Below, piece by piece: positions 7,903-16,908 of a DNA stretch of 64,000 nucleotides (position 1 is its first letter; the number at the start of each line of letters is the position of its first letter). The notes under the pieces are model-generated. The model searched no databases, had not been told where the DNA came from, and was given only the letters and a program-made list of their open reading frames with translations. Made by a program: the position numbers and the translations under genes. The stretch comes from an uncultured Eubacteriales bacterium (GTDB lineage: Bacteria > Bacillota > Clostridia > Oscillospirales > Oscillospiraceae): contig ONVI01000001.1 in assembly GCA_900321275.1 (NCBI GenBank), forward strand, positions 62,001 through 126,000, in the 5' to 3' direction.

Positions 7903-8775
7903 TTACAAAACATACAGGTTGCTCCCCGCGTCGTCTGAATCAGCGGGAGTCTGCTGCGCACGCGCGTATTCCCGCGGGTTTACCCCGACGTTTGTCCGAA
8001 ATACCCTGGCAAAATAGTTGGCGTTGGCAAAACCGCAGGCGTCGGACACAAACTGAATCGAATGGCCGCCCTGTCTGAGCAGAAGCTTTGCGTTTTCGAT
8101 CCGGATCTGATTGAGATACTTTCCGGGGGTCACCCCGGTATATTTGCAGAAGCACCGCGTCAGATATTCCTGACTCACCTCAAGCCGCTCTGCCAGCTCC
8201 GCGATTCCGTCAAGAAAGGCGTAGTCCCTCCGGATGATGCCGAGCGCAGCTTCCACCACCGGCGGCATTGTATTTTTTCCGGCCGGGCCGGCGCTGGATG
8301 TACCGTAGAGCGCCATGAGCAGGCTGTAGGCAAGCTCCGACGCTTCCCGGGCGGGGACAGTCCTGCGCCGCGCGGAGAGGACGCGCAGCATACGCCCCAC
8401 AGCCGCGCCGCCGCGTTCAAAAAAGAGCCCCCCCTGTGCCGTACACGCATGAAAAATCCGGTCCGCCGCGCTGCCGCAGAGCGTGATCAGACATATCCGG
8501 CTGTCTGCCCCGGTGAGCAGCGTGAGCTCCTCCTCGCCGTTTACGGCGGCAGCCTGTCCCGCGGCAAGCGGCAGACTGACCTCACCCGCGGCAAGCCGCA
8601 CAGTGCCCTCCAGCGGAGCGAGAACGCGCCAGCAGCCGCAGCGCGGGGGAAACTCCAGCACACCGGAATGCAGGGTGAGCACGCAAGCCTCCGAAACAGC
8701 CAGAAGCCCCGAGAGAAAATCTCCCGGAGCTTCCAATGGAAAGGCTTGAACGTTGTGGTTATCAAATACCTGCAT
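7903..8775 (-). CDS. AraC-family transcriptional regulator
   Basis: 290 residues. The N-terminal ~1-110 is a cupin-like effector domain. The C-terminal ~100 residues contain two helix-turn-helix motifs, the first around AELAERLEVSQEYLTRCFCKYTG and the second around IQFVSDACGFANANYFARVFR, with the family signature ending GVNPREYA. It overlaps the stop of the upstream ATPase gene by one base (TGATG), so the two are co-translated. Position suggests it senses a sugar and controls the ABC importer genes nearby. The ligand cannot be read from the sequence. Confidence 0.9.
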   Translation of the reverse strand: MQVFDNHNVQAFPLEAPGDFLSGLLAVSEACVLTLHSGVLEFPPRCGCWRVLAPLEGTVRLAAGEVSLPLAAGQAAAVNGEEELTLLTGADSRICLITLCGSAADRIFHACTAQGGLFFERGGAAVGRMLRVLSARRRTVPAREASELAYSLLMALYGTSSAGPAGKNTMPPVVEAALGIIRRDYAFLDGIAELAERLEVSQEYLTRCFCKYTGVTPGKYLNQIRIENAKLLLRQGGHSIQFVSDACGFANANYFARVFRTNVGVNPREYARAQQTPADSDDAGSNLYVL

Positions 8776-9875
8776 CAGTGGCAGATCGCAAGCTCGGTTT
8801 CCTTGTCGAAGAAGTGAGCCCTGTCCATATCCACGGGGATCTTGACGAACTCTTCCTTGGGATTCTCAACGGAGGAAGCCATGCGGACGATGACCTTCTG
8901 CTCGCCAACGAAGACGTAAAGGTTGGTCTCAGCGCCGAGCAGCTCACAGAAGTCGACCTTCGCGGAGATACCGTTGGCGGGCGTGAGCTTGTCGAAGGTG
9001 AGGAAATTCTCGGGACGAACACCGAGGATGACGGTTTTGCCGACATAGGGCTTGAGGGCCTCGTGCTTGAAGGCGGGGATCTCCAGCTTGTCGTTGTTGA
9101 GAATGGCGAAGAGCTTGCCGCCCTCGGCAACAATCTTGACGTCCAGGAAGTTCATCTGGGGAGAGCCGATGAAGCCGGCGACGAAGAGGTTGCACGGGGT
9201 ATCGTAGAGCACCTTCGGGGTGTCGAACTGCTGGATCAGGCCGTCCTTCATGACGACGATGCGGTCGCCCATGGTCATGGCCTCGGTCTGGTCGTGCGTG
9301 ACATAGACGAAGGTGGTGTCCAGACGGCGGTGCAGGCGGGCGATCTCGCTGCGCATGGAGGTACGGAGCTTCGCGTCCAGGTTGGAGAGCGGCTCGTCCA
9401 GAAGGAAGACGGCCGGGTTGCGGACCATGGCGCGGCCGAGGGCGACACGCTGACGCTGGCCGCCGGACAGAGCCTTGGGCTTGCGCTCAAGCAGGTGCTC
9501 CAGGTCGAGGATCTTGGCGGCCTCGTGGACGCGCTTGTCGATCTCGTCCTTGGGGACGTTGCGCAGGGTCAGACCGAAGGCGATGTTCTTGTAAACGGTC
9601 ATGTGGGGGTACAGGGCGTAGTTCTGGAAAACCATCGCGATGTCGCGGTCTTTGGGCGGAACCTGGTTGACCAGACGGTCGCCGATGTAAAGCTCGCCGC
9701 TGGAGATGGACTCAAGACCGGCGATCATGCGCAGGGTGGTGGATTTGCCGCAGCCGGAGGGGCCGACCAGAATGATGAATTCCTTGTCCGCGATCTCAAG
9801 ATTGAGGTTGGGGACGACAGGCCTGTCCGCGCCGTCATAGATCTTGGTGACGTTTCTGAAGCTGATGGAAGCCAT
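8775..9875 (-). CDS. Sugar ABC transporter ATP-binding protein (MsmK/UgpC type)
   Basis: 366-residue energising subunit of CUT1 sugar importers. Visible motifs are Walker [10 protein letters not shown] (residues 38-46), the Q-loop region [11 protein letters not shown], signature LSGGQRQR, Walker [13 protein letters not shown], the switch His in [10 protein letters not shown], and a C-terminal OB-type regulatory domain from ~240 ([10 protein letters not shown]). In Firmicutes one MsmK often serves several importers. Here it lies apart from the sugar permease operon at 12969-16300, with a plus-strand gene between them, but on the same strand as that operon. It heads a two-gene unit with the AraC regulator. 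Confidence 0.93.
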   Translation of the reverse strand: MASISFRNVTKIYDGADRPVVPNLNLEIADKEFIILVGPSGCGKSTTLRMIAGLESISSGELYIGDRLVNQVPPKDRDIAMVFQNYALYPHMTVYKNIAFGLTLRNVPKDEIDKRVHEAAKILDLEHLLERKPKALSGGQRQRVALGRAMVRNPAVFLLDEPLSNLDAKLRTSMRSEIARLHRRLDTTFVYVTHDQTEAMTMGDRIVVMKDGLIQQFDTPKVLYDTPCNLFVAGFIGSPQMNFLDVKIVAEGGKLFAILNNDKLEIPAFKHEALKPYVGKTVILGVRPENFLTFDKLTPANGISAKVDFCELLGAETNLYVFVGEQKVIVRMASSVENPKEEFVKIPVDMDRAHFFDKETELAICH

Positions 9876-9926
9876 GGTGTATCCTCCCTTTTATTATGTG
9901 TGCCGTGCACAGTGTTTCTATAAGAT

Positions 9927-9955
9927 AAGATAGCACTGTTACGGCGGAAACACAA
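9927..9955 (-). promoter_or_regulatory. Possible promoter for the ATPase-AraC unit
   Basis: Minus strand: -35 TTGTGT (9950-9955), 17-bp spacer, -10 TATCTT (9927-9932). The match is weak but it is the best spaced pair upstream of the gene. Confidence 0.4.
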
Positions 9956-10083
9956 GCATATTTTTTTGACAAATGGATAATATTTTGACCTGCTTGCCGA
10001 TGGCCTGACCGGGATGGAACGCCTTGCGGATGCGCGCTGACCGCGGATGCCGACATGTTTACAGAAATGTGAAAATTGGGCTA

Positions 10084-10112
10084 TTGCCCGCCGGTGAAGC
10101 CTGTGCTATAAT
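10084..10112 (+). promoter_or_regulatory. Sigma-A promoter for the BMP-domain gene
   Basis: -35 TTGCCC (10084-10089), 17-bp spacer, perfect -10 TATAAT (10107-10112), about 30 bases before the ATG. Confidence 0.72.
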
Positions 10113-10143
10113 CACCCAAACAAAAAGCGGAAGGAAATCATGT

Positions 10144-12060
10144 ATGGCAGACATCTCTTATCTGCAGGCCCGGCGACTGGGCCTCAAGGAAATGAAGACG
10201 CGCGCGGCGCGGAATGAGGATCCCTATCTTCCCTCGCTGGAGGAGCTTCTCCCGCATATGAGCGGGCTGAACGAAGAGGATCTCGGCAGCACGCGCATTG
10301 ATATTGACCAGATTGTCGGCACCCGCACCGCCGCCCGTCGAGAGGCTTTTTCGCATTCTTTTTATCCACTTCTGGAGGAGGGGAGCGAATTTGCGGCCAA
10401 ATGGTCGGCGCTTGCCGCGTCCCACCTGCAGGAGGGCATCCGCGATTCCATCACTGCGGTGGAGTATCTCAACCGTTTTTACGTGGTGGAGGGACACAAG
10501 CGCGTCTCCGTTCTGCGCTTTTTCGGCGCCGCCACCGTACGCGCCGAGGTCAAGCGGCTGCTCCCGCCGAAGAGCGATGATCCGGAAATCGCGGTATACT
10601 ACGAATTTCTCGATTTTTATAAAGTCACGCGCATCAATTACATCCGCTTCAGCCGCCTCGGCGCTTATCCGGCGCTGCTCAAGCTGCTGTGCGGGGATGA
10701 TGTGACCCCCTGGGATGAAGACAGGCGGCGCGGCTTCTTTTCCGGCGTGACAAGGTTTCGAAAGGCCTACGCTGCCTCCGCGCACACGCTCGCGCTTACG
10801 CAGGACGAGGCGCTGCTGCGCTATCTGGAGATCTTCGGCGAGGCGGGGCTCACAAGCCGAACGCCCACGGAGATGAAGGCCGACCTTGCCGCCATCGAAC
10901 CGGAGCTCCACAGCGTCGAGAAGGAGAGCGAACCGGTTTTGCTGACCGATCCCGCGGAAGCGCAGCCCCGCAATATCATCAGCCGCATTGTGCATCCGGG
11001 CGCGAAGAAGGTGCGTGTCGCCTTTCTGCACGATAAAGCACCCGGCAGCTCCTATTGGACGGACGCCCATGAGCAGGGACGCATCGCCGCGCAGGAGGCG
11101 CTGGGCGAGGCGCTGGAGACGGAGAGCCGCTTCAACATGCTGGAGCAGGATTTTGACGCTGTGATGAAGGAACTGGCGGATAAGGGTGTGGACATGGTCT
11201 TCAGCACTACGCCGCGCCTGCTGGCGTCGACGCTCTCCGCGGCGGCTGCCTATCCGAACATCAAATTTCTGAACTGCTCCCTGAATGTGAGCCACCCGAT
11301 CCTGCGTTGCTACTACGCCAGAATGTATGAGGCAAAATTTTTGACCGGCGTCATCGCCGGGGCACTCAGCGAACAGCGCAAGATCGGCTATGTCTGCGAT
11401 TACCCGATCTACAGCATGCCCGCCTCCATCAACGCCTTTGCCCTGGGTGTGCGCATGGTCAATCCCCGCGCCCGCGTCCTGCTGGAATGGTCGACGATAC
11501 AGGGGGCCGACGTTGACCGCATGTTCGCAAATTACGGGGTAACTGCCGTCTCCGGTCAGGACAGCCTGAGCCGGGATGAGCGCCGGAGCAAGACCGGACT
11601 CTTCCTCTGGCAGGGGGATCGGCAGATCAATGTGGGCGGCTCGTTCTGGGACTGGGGCGTCTTTTATAAAAAGATTATCGAATCTGTTCTGGACGGCTCC
11701 TGGGATACGCTCAACAGTACCAGCGACGCGGGGCAGACGATCAACTACTGGTGGGGCCTGTCCACGGGCGTGGTAGATCTTCGCATCGGGGACAAAGTAC
11801 CGGCGGAAACAGCGAGACTGGTCAAACTTCTGCGGCAGAGCATTGCGGACAGCAGCTTTCGCCCCTTCGACGGGCCTGTCTATGATCAGGCAGGTCAGCT
11901 CCGTATTGCGGAGGGTGAGATCCTTACGCCGCACCAGATCCTGATGATGGATTGGCTGGTGGAAAACGTGGACGGTCAGATCCCCACAATTGAGCAGCTC
12001 ACGCCCCCGGCGCAGGAGCTGGTCAAGATCCAGGGGGTACTGAAGGACAACGAAACATAA
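10144..12060 (+). CDS. Cytosolic BMP/PnrA-domain protein with ParB-like N terminus
   Basis: 638 residues with no signal peptide or lipobox. Residues ~60-150 resemble the ParB/sulfiredoxin fold (EYLNRFYVVEGHKRVSVLRF at ~110-130). From ~288 on it is a basic-membrane-protein (BMP/PnrA) periplasmic-binding-like domain (KKVRVAFLHDKAPGSSYWTDAHEQG; 'YEAKFLTGVIAGALSEQRKIGYV'; 'DWGVFYKKIIESVLDGSW'). BMP domains normally are lipoproteins that deliver nucleosides to ABC importers; without export this one more likely senses a ligand inside the cell. The start at 10144 has AAGGAAAT upstream. It has its own promoter and terminator, so it is a single-gene unit between two parts of a sugar-transport region. 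The function is not established. Confidence 0.78.
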   Translation: MADISYLQARRLGLKEMKTRAARNEDPYLPSLEELLPHMSGLNEEDLGSTRIDIDQIVGTRTAARREAFSHSFYPLLEEGSEFAAKWSALAASHLQEGIRDSITAVEYLNRFYVVEGHKRVSVLRFFGAATVRAEVKRLLPPKSDDPEIAVYYEFLDFYKVTRINYIRFSRLGAYPALLKLLCGDDVTPWDEDRRRGFFSGVTRFRKAYAASAHTLALTQDEALLRYLEIFGEAGLTSRTPTEMKADLAAIEPELHSVEKESEPVLLTDPAEAQPRNIISRIVHPGAKKVRVAFLHDKAPGSSYWTDAHEQGRIAAQEALGEALETESRFNMLEQDFDAVMKELADKGVDMVFSTTPRLLASTLSAAAAYPNIKFLNCSLNVSHPILRCYYARMYEAKFLTGVIAGALSEQRKIGYVCDYPIYSMPASINAFALGVRMVNPRARVLLEWSTIQGADVDRMFANYGVTAVSGQDSLSRDERRSKTGLFLWQGDRQINVGGSFWDWGVFYKKIIESVLDGSWDTLNSTSDAGQTINYWWGLSTGVVDLRIGDKVPAETARLVKLLRQSIADSSFRPFDGPVYDQAGQLRIAEGEILTPHQILMMDWLVENVDGQIPTIEQLTPPAQELVKIQGVLKDNET

Positions 12061-12064
12061 ATGC

Positions 12065-12092
12065 AAAGGCAGCGCGACAGCGCTGCCTTTCC
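12065..12092. terminator. Bidirectional terminator
   Basis: Stem AAAGGCAGCGC (12065-12075) / GCGCTGCCTTT (12080-12090) with a GACA loop, between the converging BMP-domain gene and yesL. Confidence 0.82.
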
Positions 12093-12094
12093 GA

Positions 12095-12895
12095 TTACCG
12101 CCTTCTGCTTTGCTTCAGCGGCCTGTCGGGACCGACGATGTCCTCGCGTCGGTTCCAGTTGGGGTTGGAATAGACGCTCTCCTGTATCATGGGATCGCTG
12201 TCCCGGTGCTCTTCGTCGGTAAAAACAGAACCCTCGGCACGCAGGGTCTTGCGCTGCATGACCGCAGGATCGAGCTTTTGAAAAGCCCGGCGAAACAGAA
12301 AGCTCTGCAGATACGCGATCAGGGCAAAACCGCACGCCCCCCACAGATAGACGAACAGATCCACCGCCCCGGGGTTCATGAAAAAGCTGATGTAGACCGC
12401 CGCGGCGACAAGCAGGATGTTCAGCACCGTCCAGGGCAGGGCGGCGACGCTCAGAAGCCAGGCGTTGCGCAGCGTATTGCGCACGGTGTTTACATAGCGC
12501 GCCTGGAGAGGAAAGACATAGAGAAAGCCGAACAGGAACACCAGGGCGAGCATGTAGAAGGTCACCTGATAAATCTTCCCGTAGCTGCCTCCCAAAGACT
12601 GCACGACCCGGTAATAGGCGGCGAGAAACAGGATCATGACAAGGCACACAAGCCACAGCGCGGTGGCCTGCTTGAAATTGCGTCTGAAGGCCAGCCAGAA
12701 GTCCCGAAAGATCAGCCCGTTGTCCTTATCCTCCTCATAGACAAGCTGCAGCATGCAGGTATAAAGCGCTGCCAGCGACGCGCCGATCGTGAAGATCGGA
12801 AGACAGAACAGGACAAACATCAGGTTGCACAGCACGATATCGGCAAACTTGCCGAGGGCTGTCATCAAGGGGCCTTCCGGATCGAAGAATCTCAT
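12095..12895 (-). CDS. YesL family membrane protein (DUF624)
   Basis: 266-residue integral membrane protein. The family's start is clear: 'MRFFDPEGPLMTALGKFADI' then VLCNLMFVLFCLPIFTIGAS. About five hydrophobic segments follow, then a charged, probably cytosolic tail (~200-266). YesL proteins travel with CUT1 sugar ABC operons (as with Bacillus yesL-yesO-P-Q), and their biochemical role is not known. Here it is the last gene after two sugar permeases, separated from them by a hairpin at 12924-12951 that could lower its expression. Confidence 0.85.
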   Translation of the reverse strand: MRFFDPEGPLMTALGKFADIVLCNLMFVLFCLPIFTIGASLAALYTCMLQLVYEEDKDNGLIFRDFWLAFRRNFKQATALWLVCLVMILFLAAYYRVVQSLGGSYGKIYQVTFYMLALVFLFGFLYVFPLQARYVNTVRNTLRNAWLLSVAALPWTVLNILLVAAAVYISFFMNPGAVDLFVYLWGACGFALIAYLQSFLFRRAFQKLDPAVMQRKTLRAEGSVFTDEEHRDSDPMIQESVYSNPNWNRREDIVGPDRPLKQSRRR

Positions 12896-12920
12896 AAAGC
12901 TGACCTCCCAAAAGAGATAA

Positions 12921-12951
12921 AAGAAAGGGGCGCCATGATCGGCACCCCTTT
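12921..12951 (-). terminator. Intercistronic hairpin between sugar permease and yesL
   Basis: Arms AAAGGGGCGCC (12924-12934) and GGCACCCCTTT (12941-12951) with one C.A mismatch and a 6-base loop; on the minus strand it is followed by a T-rich run. Probably a partial terminator. Confidence 0.6.
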
Positions 12952-12968
12952 TCTGATGCTGAAAGAAT

Positions 12969-13829
12969 TTACTTGATAGCGCCCTGAACCATACCGTCCA
13001 TGATGTGCTTCTGCGCGAGCAGGAAGATCACGATCATCGGAACCATGGCGAGCAGAGCTGCCGTAAGGATCATATCCCAGGACTTCACGAAGGAGCCGAC
13101 GAAGGCCTGTACAGCGACGGGCAGGGTCTTGTTCGGATTGCTCTGGCCCAGCAGGATGGAGGGGAGCAGGTAGTCGTTCCAGATCCACATGCCGTTGAGA
13201 ATCGTAACCGTGACGATCGTGGGCTTGAGCAGCGGGAAAATGATGCGGAAGAAGGTACCCTCAGGAGAGCAGCCGTCGATGGCGGCGGCCTCCTCCAGCT
13301 CATAGGGGATGCCCTTGATGAAGCCGGTGAGGATGAAGACCGTCATGGCGCCGCCGAAGCCGCAGTAGGCGAAGATCAGGCCCGGCAGGGTGCCGTTCAT
13401 GCCCAGACCCACGAACTTGCCCACCTCACGGAAGGTCGCGATCAGCGGGAGCATGACGACCTGGAAGGGGATGATCATGGAGGAGATGAACACCATGTAG
13501 ATCACAGTGGACCACTTGGCCTTGTTGCGGCAGATGACCCACGCGGACATGCCGCCGAACACAGCCAGCAGCACGAGGGAGATCACCGTGACAAGAGTGG
13601 AGCAGCCAAACGCGCGCCAGAACACGAAGTTCTTGTTGTTGACGACGGCGTTCAGGTTGGCGGTAAACTGCTTGAAGCTTGCGCCCGCGGCGGAGATCGG
13701 GTCCTGAACAATAGCGGCCTGAGTCTTAAAGGAGTTCAGAACCACCAGTGCGAAGGGGAAAAGAATGTAACAGGCGAGGAGAACGGCGATGATCGTGAGG
13801 ATGATCGCCTTGGATGTCTTCATTTTCAT
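12969..13829 (-). CDS. Sugar ABC transporter permease, MalG type
   Basis: 286-residue CUT1 inner-membrane permease with about six membrane segments. The cytoplasmic EAA loop that docks on the ATPase is visible as 'ELEEAAAIDGCSPEGTFFRIIFPLLKPT' (~residues 178-205). The C-terminal end KHIMDGMVQGAIK is typical of the MalG side. Its start overlaps the stop of the preceding permease by one base, so the two partners are coupled. Substrate identity cannot be read from the permease. Confidence 0.93.
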   Translation of the reverse strand: MKMKTSKAIILTIIAVLLACYILFPFALVVLNSFKTQAAIVQDPISAAGASFKQFTANLNAVVNNKNFVFWRAFGCSTLVTVISLVLLAVFGGMSAWVICRNKAKWSTVIYMVFISSMIIPFQVVMLPLIATFREVGKFVGLGMNGTLPGLIFAYCGFGGAMTVFILTGFIKGIPYELEEAAAIDGCSPEGTFFRIIFPLLKPTIVTVTILNGMWIWNDYLLPSILLGQSNPNKTLPVAVQAFVGSFVKSWDMILTAALLAMVPMIVIFLLAQKHIMDGMVQGAIK

Positions 13830-14893
13830 TACATCTCAACCTCCCTCTTATTGGAGATACGGACCTGGATGAGGGACACCGTAGCCAGAATGATGAAGAA
13901 CAGGATGGCCTTGGCCTGGGCGTAGCCGTACATGTCGCGGGCAAACGCGGTGTTGTAGATGTTCAGGGCGATCATCTGCGTGCCGTTTGAAAGCCGCGTG
14001 CCCATGAAGCCTCTGACCGTGCCGACGCCGTTGGTCAGGGCCAGGTTGACGTCGAACTGTTTGAACGCGGAGGTCAGGGTCAGGAAGGTGCAGATGGTGA
14101 AGGTGGCGGCGATCATGGGAATCTTGATGGCGAAGAGCGTCTTGACTTCGCTTGCGCCGTCGATCTGCGCGGCCTCCAGCACGTCCTTGGGGACGGTGGC
14201 CAGACCGTTGATGTAGATCAGCATGATGTAGCCGGCATACTGCCAGACATATACGACGATGATGGCGATGAAAGCCGTTTTGGTCTGGGCGAGGGCGGAG
14301 TGCGGGGAGTTGAGGATCTTGGTCAGAACATTGGAGAAAATGAACTGCCAGATATAGCCCAGAACGATGCCGCCGATCAGGTTCGGGAGGAAGTAGGCGG
14401 CGCGGAAGAAGCCGACGCCCTTGATCTTGGTGGTGCAGAGCATGGCCAGCAGAAACGCGACCAGGTTGACCAGAATCATATTGATGATAACGAAAAGACA
14501 GGTCAGCAGCAGGGACCAGATAAAGGCGGGCTCCTTAAACATGGCGGCATAGTTTTCAAGACCGACCATTTTTGTGAAGCTGACGCCGTTCCAGTCGGTA
14601 AAGGAATAGAAGAAGCCGACGAACATCGGAATGATGACGGTGACGGCAAAGGTAAAGAGCAGGGGGAAGAGGAAAATGAAATTGATGATGGCCCGGTGGT
14701 GCAGAACAGTCGGGATGTAGTAAATGCCCGCAAGAACCAGTAGCGCGCCGCAGACAAGGAACGCGCCGCGCATGGAGCCGAGGCCGCTGTAGTTCTTCGT
14801 AATATCGAAGTACAGCGCGGCAACCAGCAGCACAATGCCCAGGGCCAGGAGTGTCATCGACAAGGATTTCTTGCCGGAGGCGGATTCAGTCAT
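13829..14893 (-). CDS. Sugar ABC transporter permease, MalF type
   Basis: 354-residue partner permease with about eight membrane segments. An N-terminal pair of helices (LLALGIVLLVAALYFDI; 'GAFLVCGALLVLAGIYYI') precedes the usual six, a longer N terminus than most CUT1 permeases. The EAA loop reads 'VPKDVLEAAQIDGASEVKTLFAIKIPMI' (~245-272). It lies between the binding-protein gene and the MalG-type permease. A terminator-like hairpin at 14981-15012 lies upstream. Confidence 0.92.
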   Translation of the reverse strand: MTESASGKKSLSMTLLALGIVLLVAALYFDITKNYSGLGSMRGAFLVCGALLVLAGIYYIPTVLHHRAIINFIFLFPLLFTFAVTVIIPMFVGFFYSFTDWNGVSFTKMVGLENYAAMFKEPAFIWSLLLTCLFVIINMILVNLVAFLLAMLCTTKIKGVGFFRAAYFLPNLIGGIVLGYIWQFIFSNVLTKILNSPHSALAQTKTAFIAIIVVYVWQYAGYIMLIYINGLATVPKDVLEAAQIDGASEVKTLFAIKIPMIAATFTICTFLTLTSAFKQFDVNLALTNGVGTVRGFMGTRLSNGTQMIALNIYNTAFARDMYGYAQAKAILFFIILATVSLIQVRISNKREVEM

Positions 14894-14980
14894 ATCACGA
14901 AACGCTCCCTTTCCAGTAACTTTTCTCCACAGCCGACTGCAAAAAACTGTTCATGCAGACGACCGCTTTCTCCTAAAGAA

Positions 14981-15012
14981 AAACGGGGCGACGGGGAGAA
15001 GCCCGCCGCCCC
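14981..15012 (-). terminator. Attenuating stem-loop between binding-protein and permease genes
   Basis: Arms GGGGCGACGGG (14985-14995) and CCCGCCGCCCC (15002-15012) with one mismatch; on the minus strand it is followed by GTTTTTC. Such hairpins let the binding protein be made in excess over the permeases. Confidence 0.72.
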
Positions 15013-15043
15013 TGACGGTTAACGCGGTGGAATAGGGGTCAGA

Positions 15044-16300
15044 TTACTTGACGTTCTGGGCGATGATGTCTTCCATAGCCTCAGTGAAGGACTCGGGAGT
15101 TTCAAGACCCATGGCGTAATCCTGGAAGATGGCGCCGGTGAAGTCCTGGGCGAGGTTGGAGGGCTGGCCCATCCAGTGCCAGGAAGAGGTCTTGCCGGCA
15201 GCGGCATACTCGGAGACGGGGCCCGCAAACGGGTCATTGGCGACGACGGTGCAGCTCTTGAAGGGGCTGACGCAGCCGGCTTCCTGAACCATGATCTGCT
15301 GGCCGTCGGGACCGGCGAGCCAGTTGAGGAACTCTTCGGCCTCGGCGACGTTGCCGTCCTTGTAGACTGCCCAGTGGGAAGGAGCGTTGGTCAGGATGGT
15401 GTCGATGCCCTCAATGAAGGCGTAGGGGACGTAGCCGCACGCAAAGTTGCCGGCGGCAGCGTACTGATCCTTGTACTGGTTGGTGAGGGAGGAGCCGATC
15501 CAGGAGCCCTGGGTCACGAAGGCGTACTTGCCGGCGGCAAAGCCGGAGACCTGCATATCATAGTTGCCGGAGACGAGGAGGGCGGGGTCGGCATACTTGT
15601 TGAAGAGGTCGACCATCTCGGAGAAGGCGAGGAAGCGGTCATGGTCGAGCTTGCCTTCCATCAGCATGTCAAAGTAGGTGGTGTCTTCACGCGCGAGGCC
15701 CGCGTCGAGGTACTGGCCGAACAGGTGCTGGCCGGTGGACCAGTAAAGCTCGGTGGCGTTGGCGCAGTAGCCGATGACGGCGGTGATACCCAGCTCGTCC
15801 TTCTTGGCGTCGATGGCCTCAAAGGCGGCCTTCATGGACTCGGGTCCGGTGATGGAGGCAGGGTCAACGCCGGCCTTTTCGAGGATGGACTTGTTGTAGG
15901 CAAGGCCGATGGCCTCGGTGGTGTAGGGGAAGCCGACGAGCGCGCCGCTTTCGTCAACAAAGCCGGCGTCGGTGTCAGCGGCCCAGGGCTGGTCGGCCAT
16001 ATCGACGACCATACCGGTCCAGTTGGCCAGGTCGGGAGCGCCTTCAAAAACGAAGATATCGGGCATGTTGCCGGCCTGATAGTACTGCTTCAGCGTGGCC
16101 TGAAGGTCAATGCCGCCGCCGAGGGACTCAACCTCGACATGCTTGCCGGTGGCTTCTTCATAGGCCTTGGCAGCGTGCTCCAGAGGCTCAGCGATCTCGA
16201 TTTTGCCGTTGAACAGACGGATGCCGTCGGCAAACGCGGCTGTGGGCAGCAGTGCGACAAACATCATCAGCACCAGGAAGCTTGCTAAAAACTTCTTCAT
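15044..16300 (-). CDS. Sugar ABC transporter substrate-binding protein
   Basis: 418-residue extracellular solute-binding protein (family 1). The signal peptide is MKKFLASFLVLMMFVALLPT... ending AFA-D (residues 1-26). The mature protein opens GIRLFNGKIEIAEPLEHAAKAYEEATG, and later has 'GNMPDIFVFEGAPDLANW' and the hinge-proximal WIGSSL. The cleavage site is of the signal-peptidase-I type with no lipobox cysteine, which is unusual for a Gram-positive binding protein. The ATG at 16300 was chosen because it starts the signal peptide and follows TGAGGAAAA. It heads the importer operon. Confidence 0.9.
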   Translation of the reverse strand: MKKFLASFLVLMMFVALLPTAAFADGIRLFNGKIEIAEPLEHAAKAYEEATGKHVEVESLGGGIDLQATLKQYYQAGNMPDIFVFEGAPDLANWTGMVVDMADQPWAADTDAGFVDESGALVGFPYTTEAIGLAYNKSILEKAGVDPASITGPESMKAAFEAIDAKKDELGITAVIGYCANATELYWSTGQHLFGQYLDAGLAREDTTYFDMLMEGKLDHDRFLAFSEMVDLFNKYADPALLVSGNYDMQVSGFAAGKYAFVTQGSWIGSSLTNQYKDQYAAAGNFACGYVPYAFIEGIDTILTNAPSHWAVYKDGNVAEAEEFLNWLAGPDGQQIMVQEAGCVSPFKSCTVVANDPFAGPVSEYAAAGKTSSWHWMGQPSNLAQDFTGAIFQDYAMGLETPESFTEAMEDIIAQNVK

Positions 16301-16333
16301 ACTTTTTTCCTCACTTTTCAATAGTTTTTTTGT

Positions 16334-16391
16334 GACGGGACTGTCCCGTCCGCTTGATTGATTTTAACATTTTAACGGATCGAAATCAATC
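16334..16391 (-). promoter_or_regulatory. Importer promoter embedded in inverted repeats
   Basis: Minus strand: -35 TTGATT (16384-16389), 17-bp spacer, -10 TAAAAT (16361-16366). A 9-bp inverted repeat GATTGATTT (16356-16364) / AAATCAATC (16383-16391) covers both hexamers. A second palindrome GACGGGAC-T-GTCCCGTC (16334-16350) lies in the leader. Both are candidate operators for a local regulator such as the AraC protein. Confidence 0.6.
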
Positions 16392-16908
16392 TTTTTTGTT
16401 TGATCCGACAAATCTGAGCGTTTTGTACGAAGTTTAATTAAAAGAATTATAGCATTTTACCAATTGACAGAAAGACACTAAACGGCGATGGATTACATAA
16501 TATCTGATTTGAAGAAACATGGGAGAGCGAATTATGTAACCCTTTTTCCGGCAGCATAAAGTCGAAGAAAAAACCAGACTGCGGCATATATATCCGTAAT
16601 AAGCGAAGAGCGCGCAACATATGGTAGAGCTGAAGAAACGCGCCGCTGATGCGGAAGGAAAAACGCGGCGTGATTACCAAATATCCGTGCATTGCGGATA
16701 TTATGAAAAAACAGTGGCGAAAAAGTGACACATTTGAAACTTAAATTTGACATCCCGTGAACAGCGTAATCGCAGGAAAAACACAAAATATAGTACTTAG
16801 AAATGATATAAAAGGGAGTTGACACTATATATTGCGACACTTGCAAGAATGAGCGTGAAAGAAAAAACGGGCTGAATTTGGGGAATTTACATAAAATTCA
16901 TAAATTGC
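16392..16908. other. AT-rich gene-free stretch
   Basis: About 500 bases without a convincing gene on either strand. Base composition is clearly richer in A/T than the flanking genes. A short hairpin is visible (AATATCCG 16680-16687 / CGGATATT 16695-16702), as is a GC-rich imperfect repeat around 16640-16672, but no recognised RNA family. The minus-strand frames here lack ribosome sites and any protein pattern. Confidence 0.5.

Noticed and set aside
16447..16846. Two minus-strand frames (94 and 104 codons) in the AT-rich gap
   Set aside because: No ribosome sites, no recognisable protein features, and they overlap each other in different frames.
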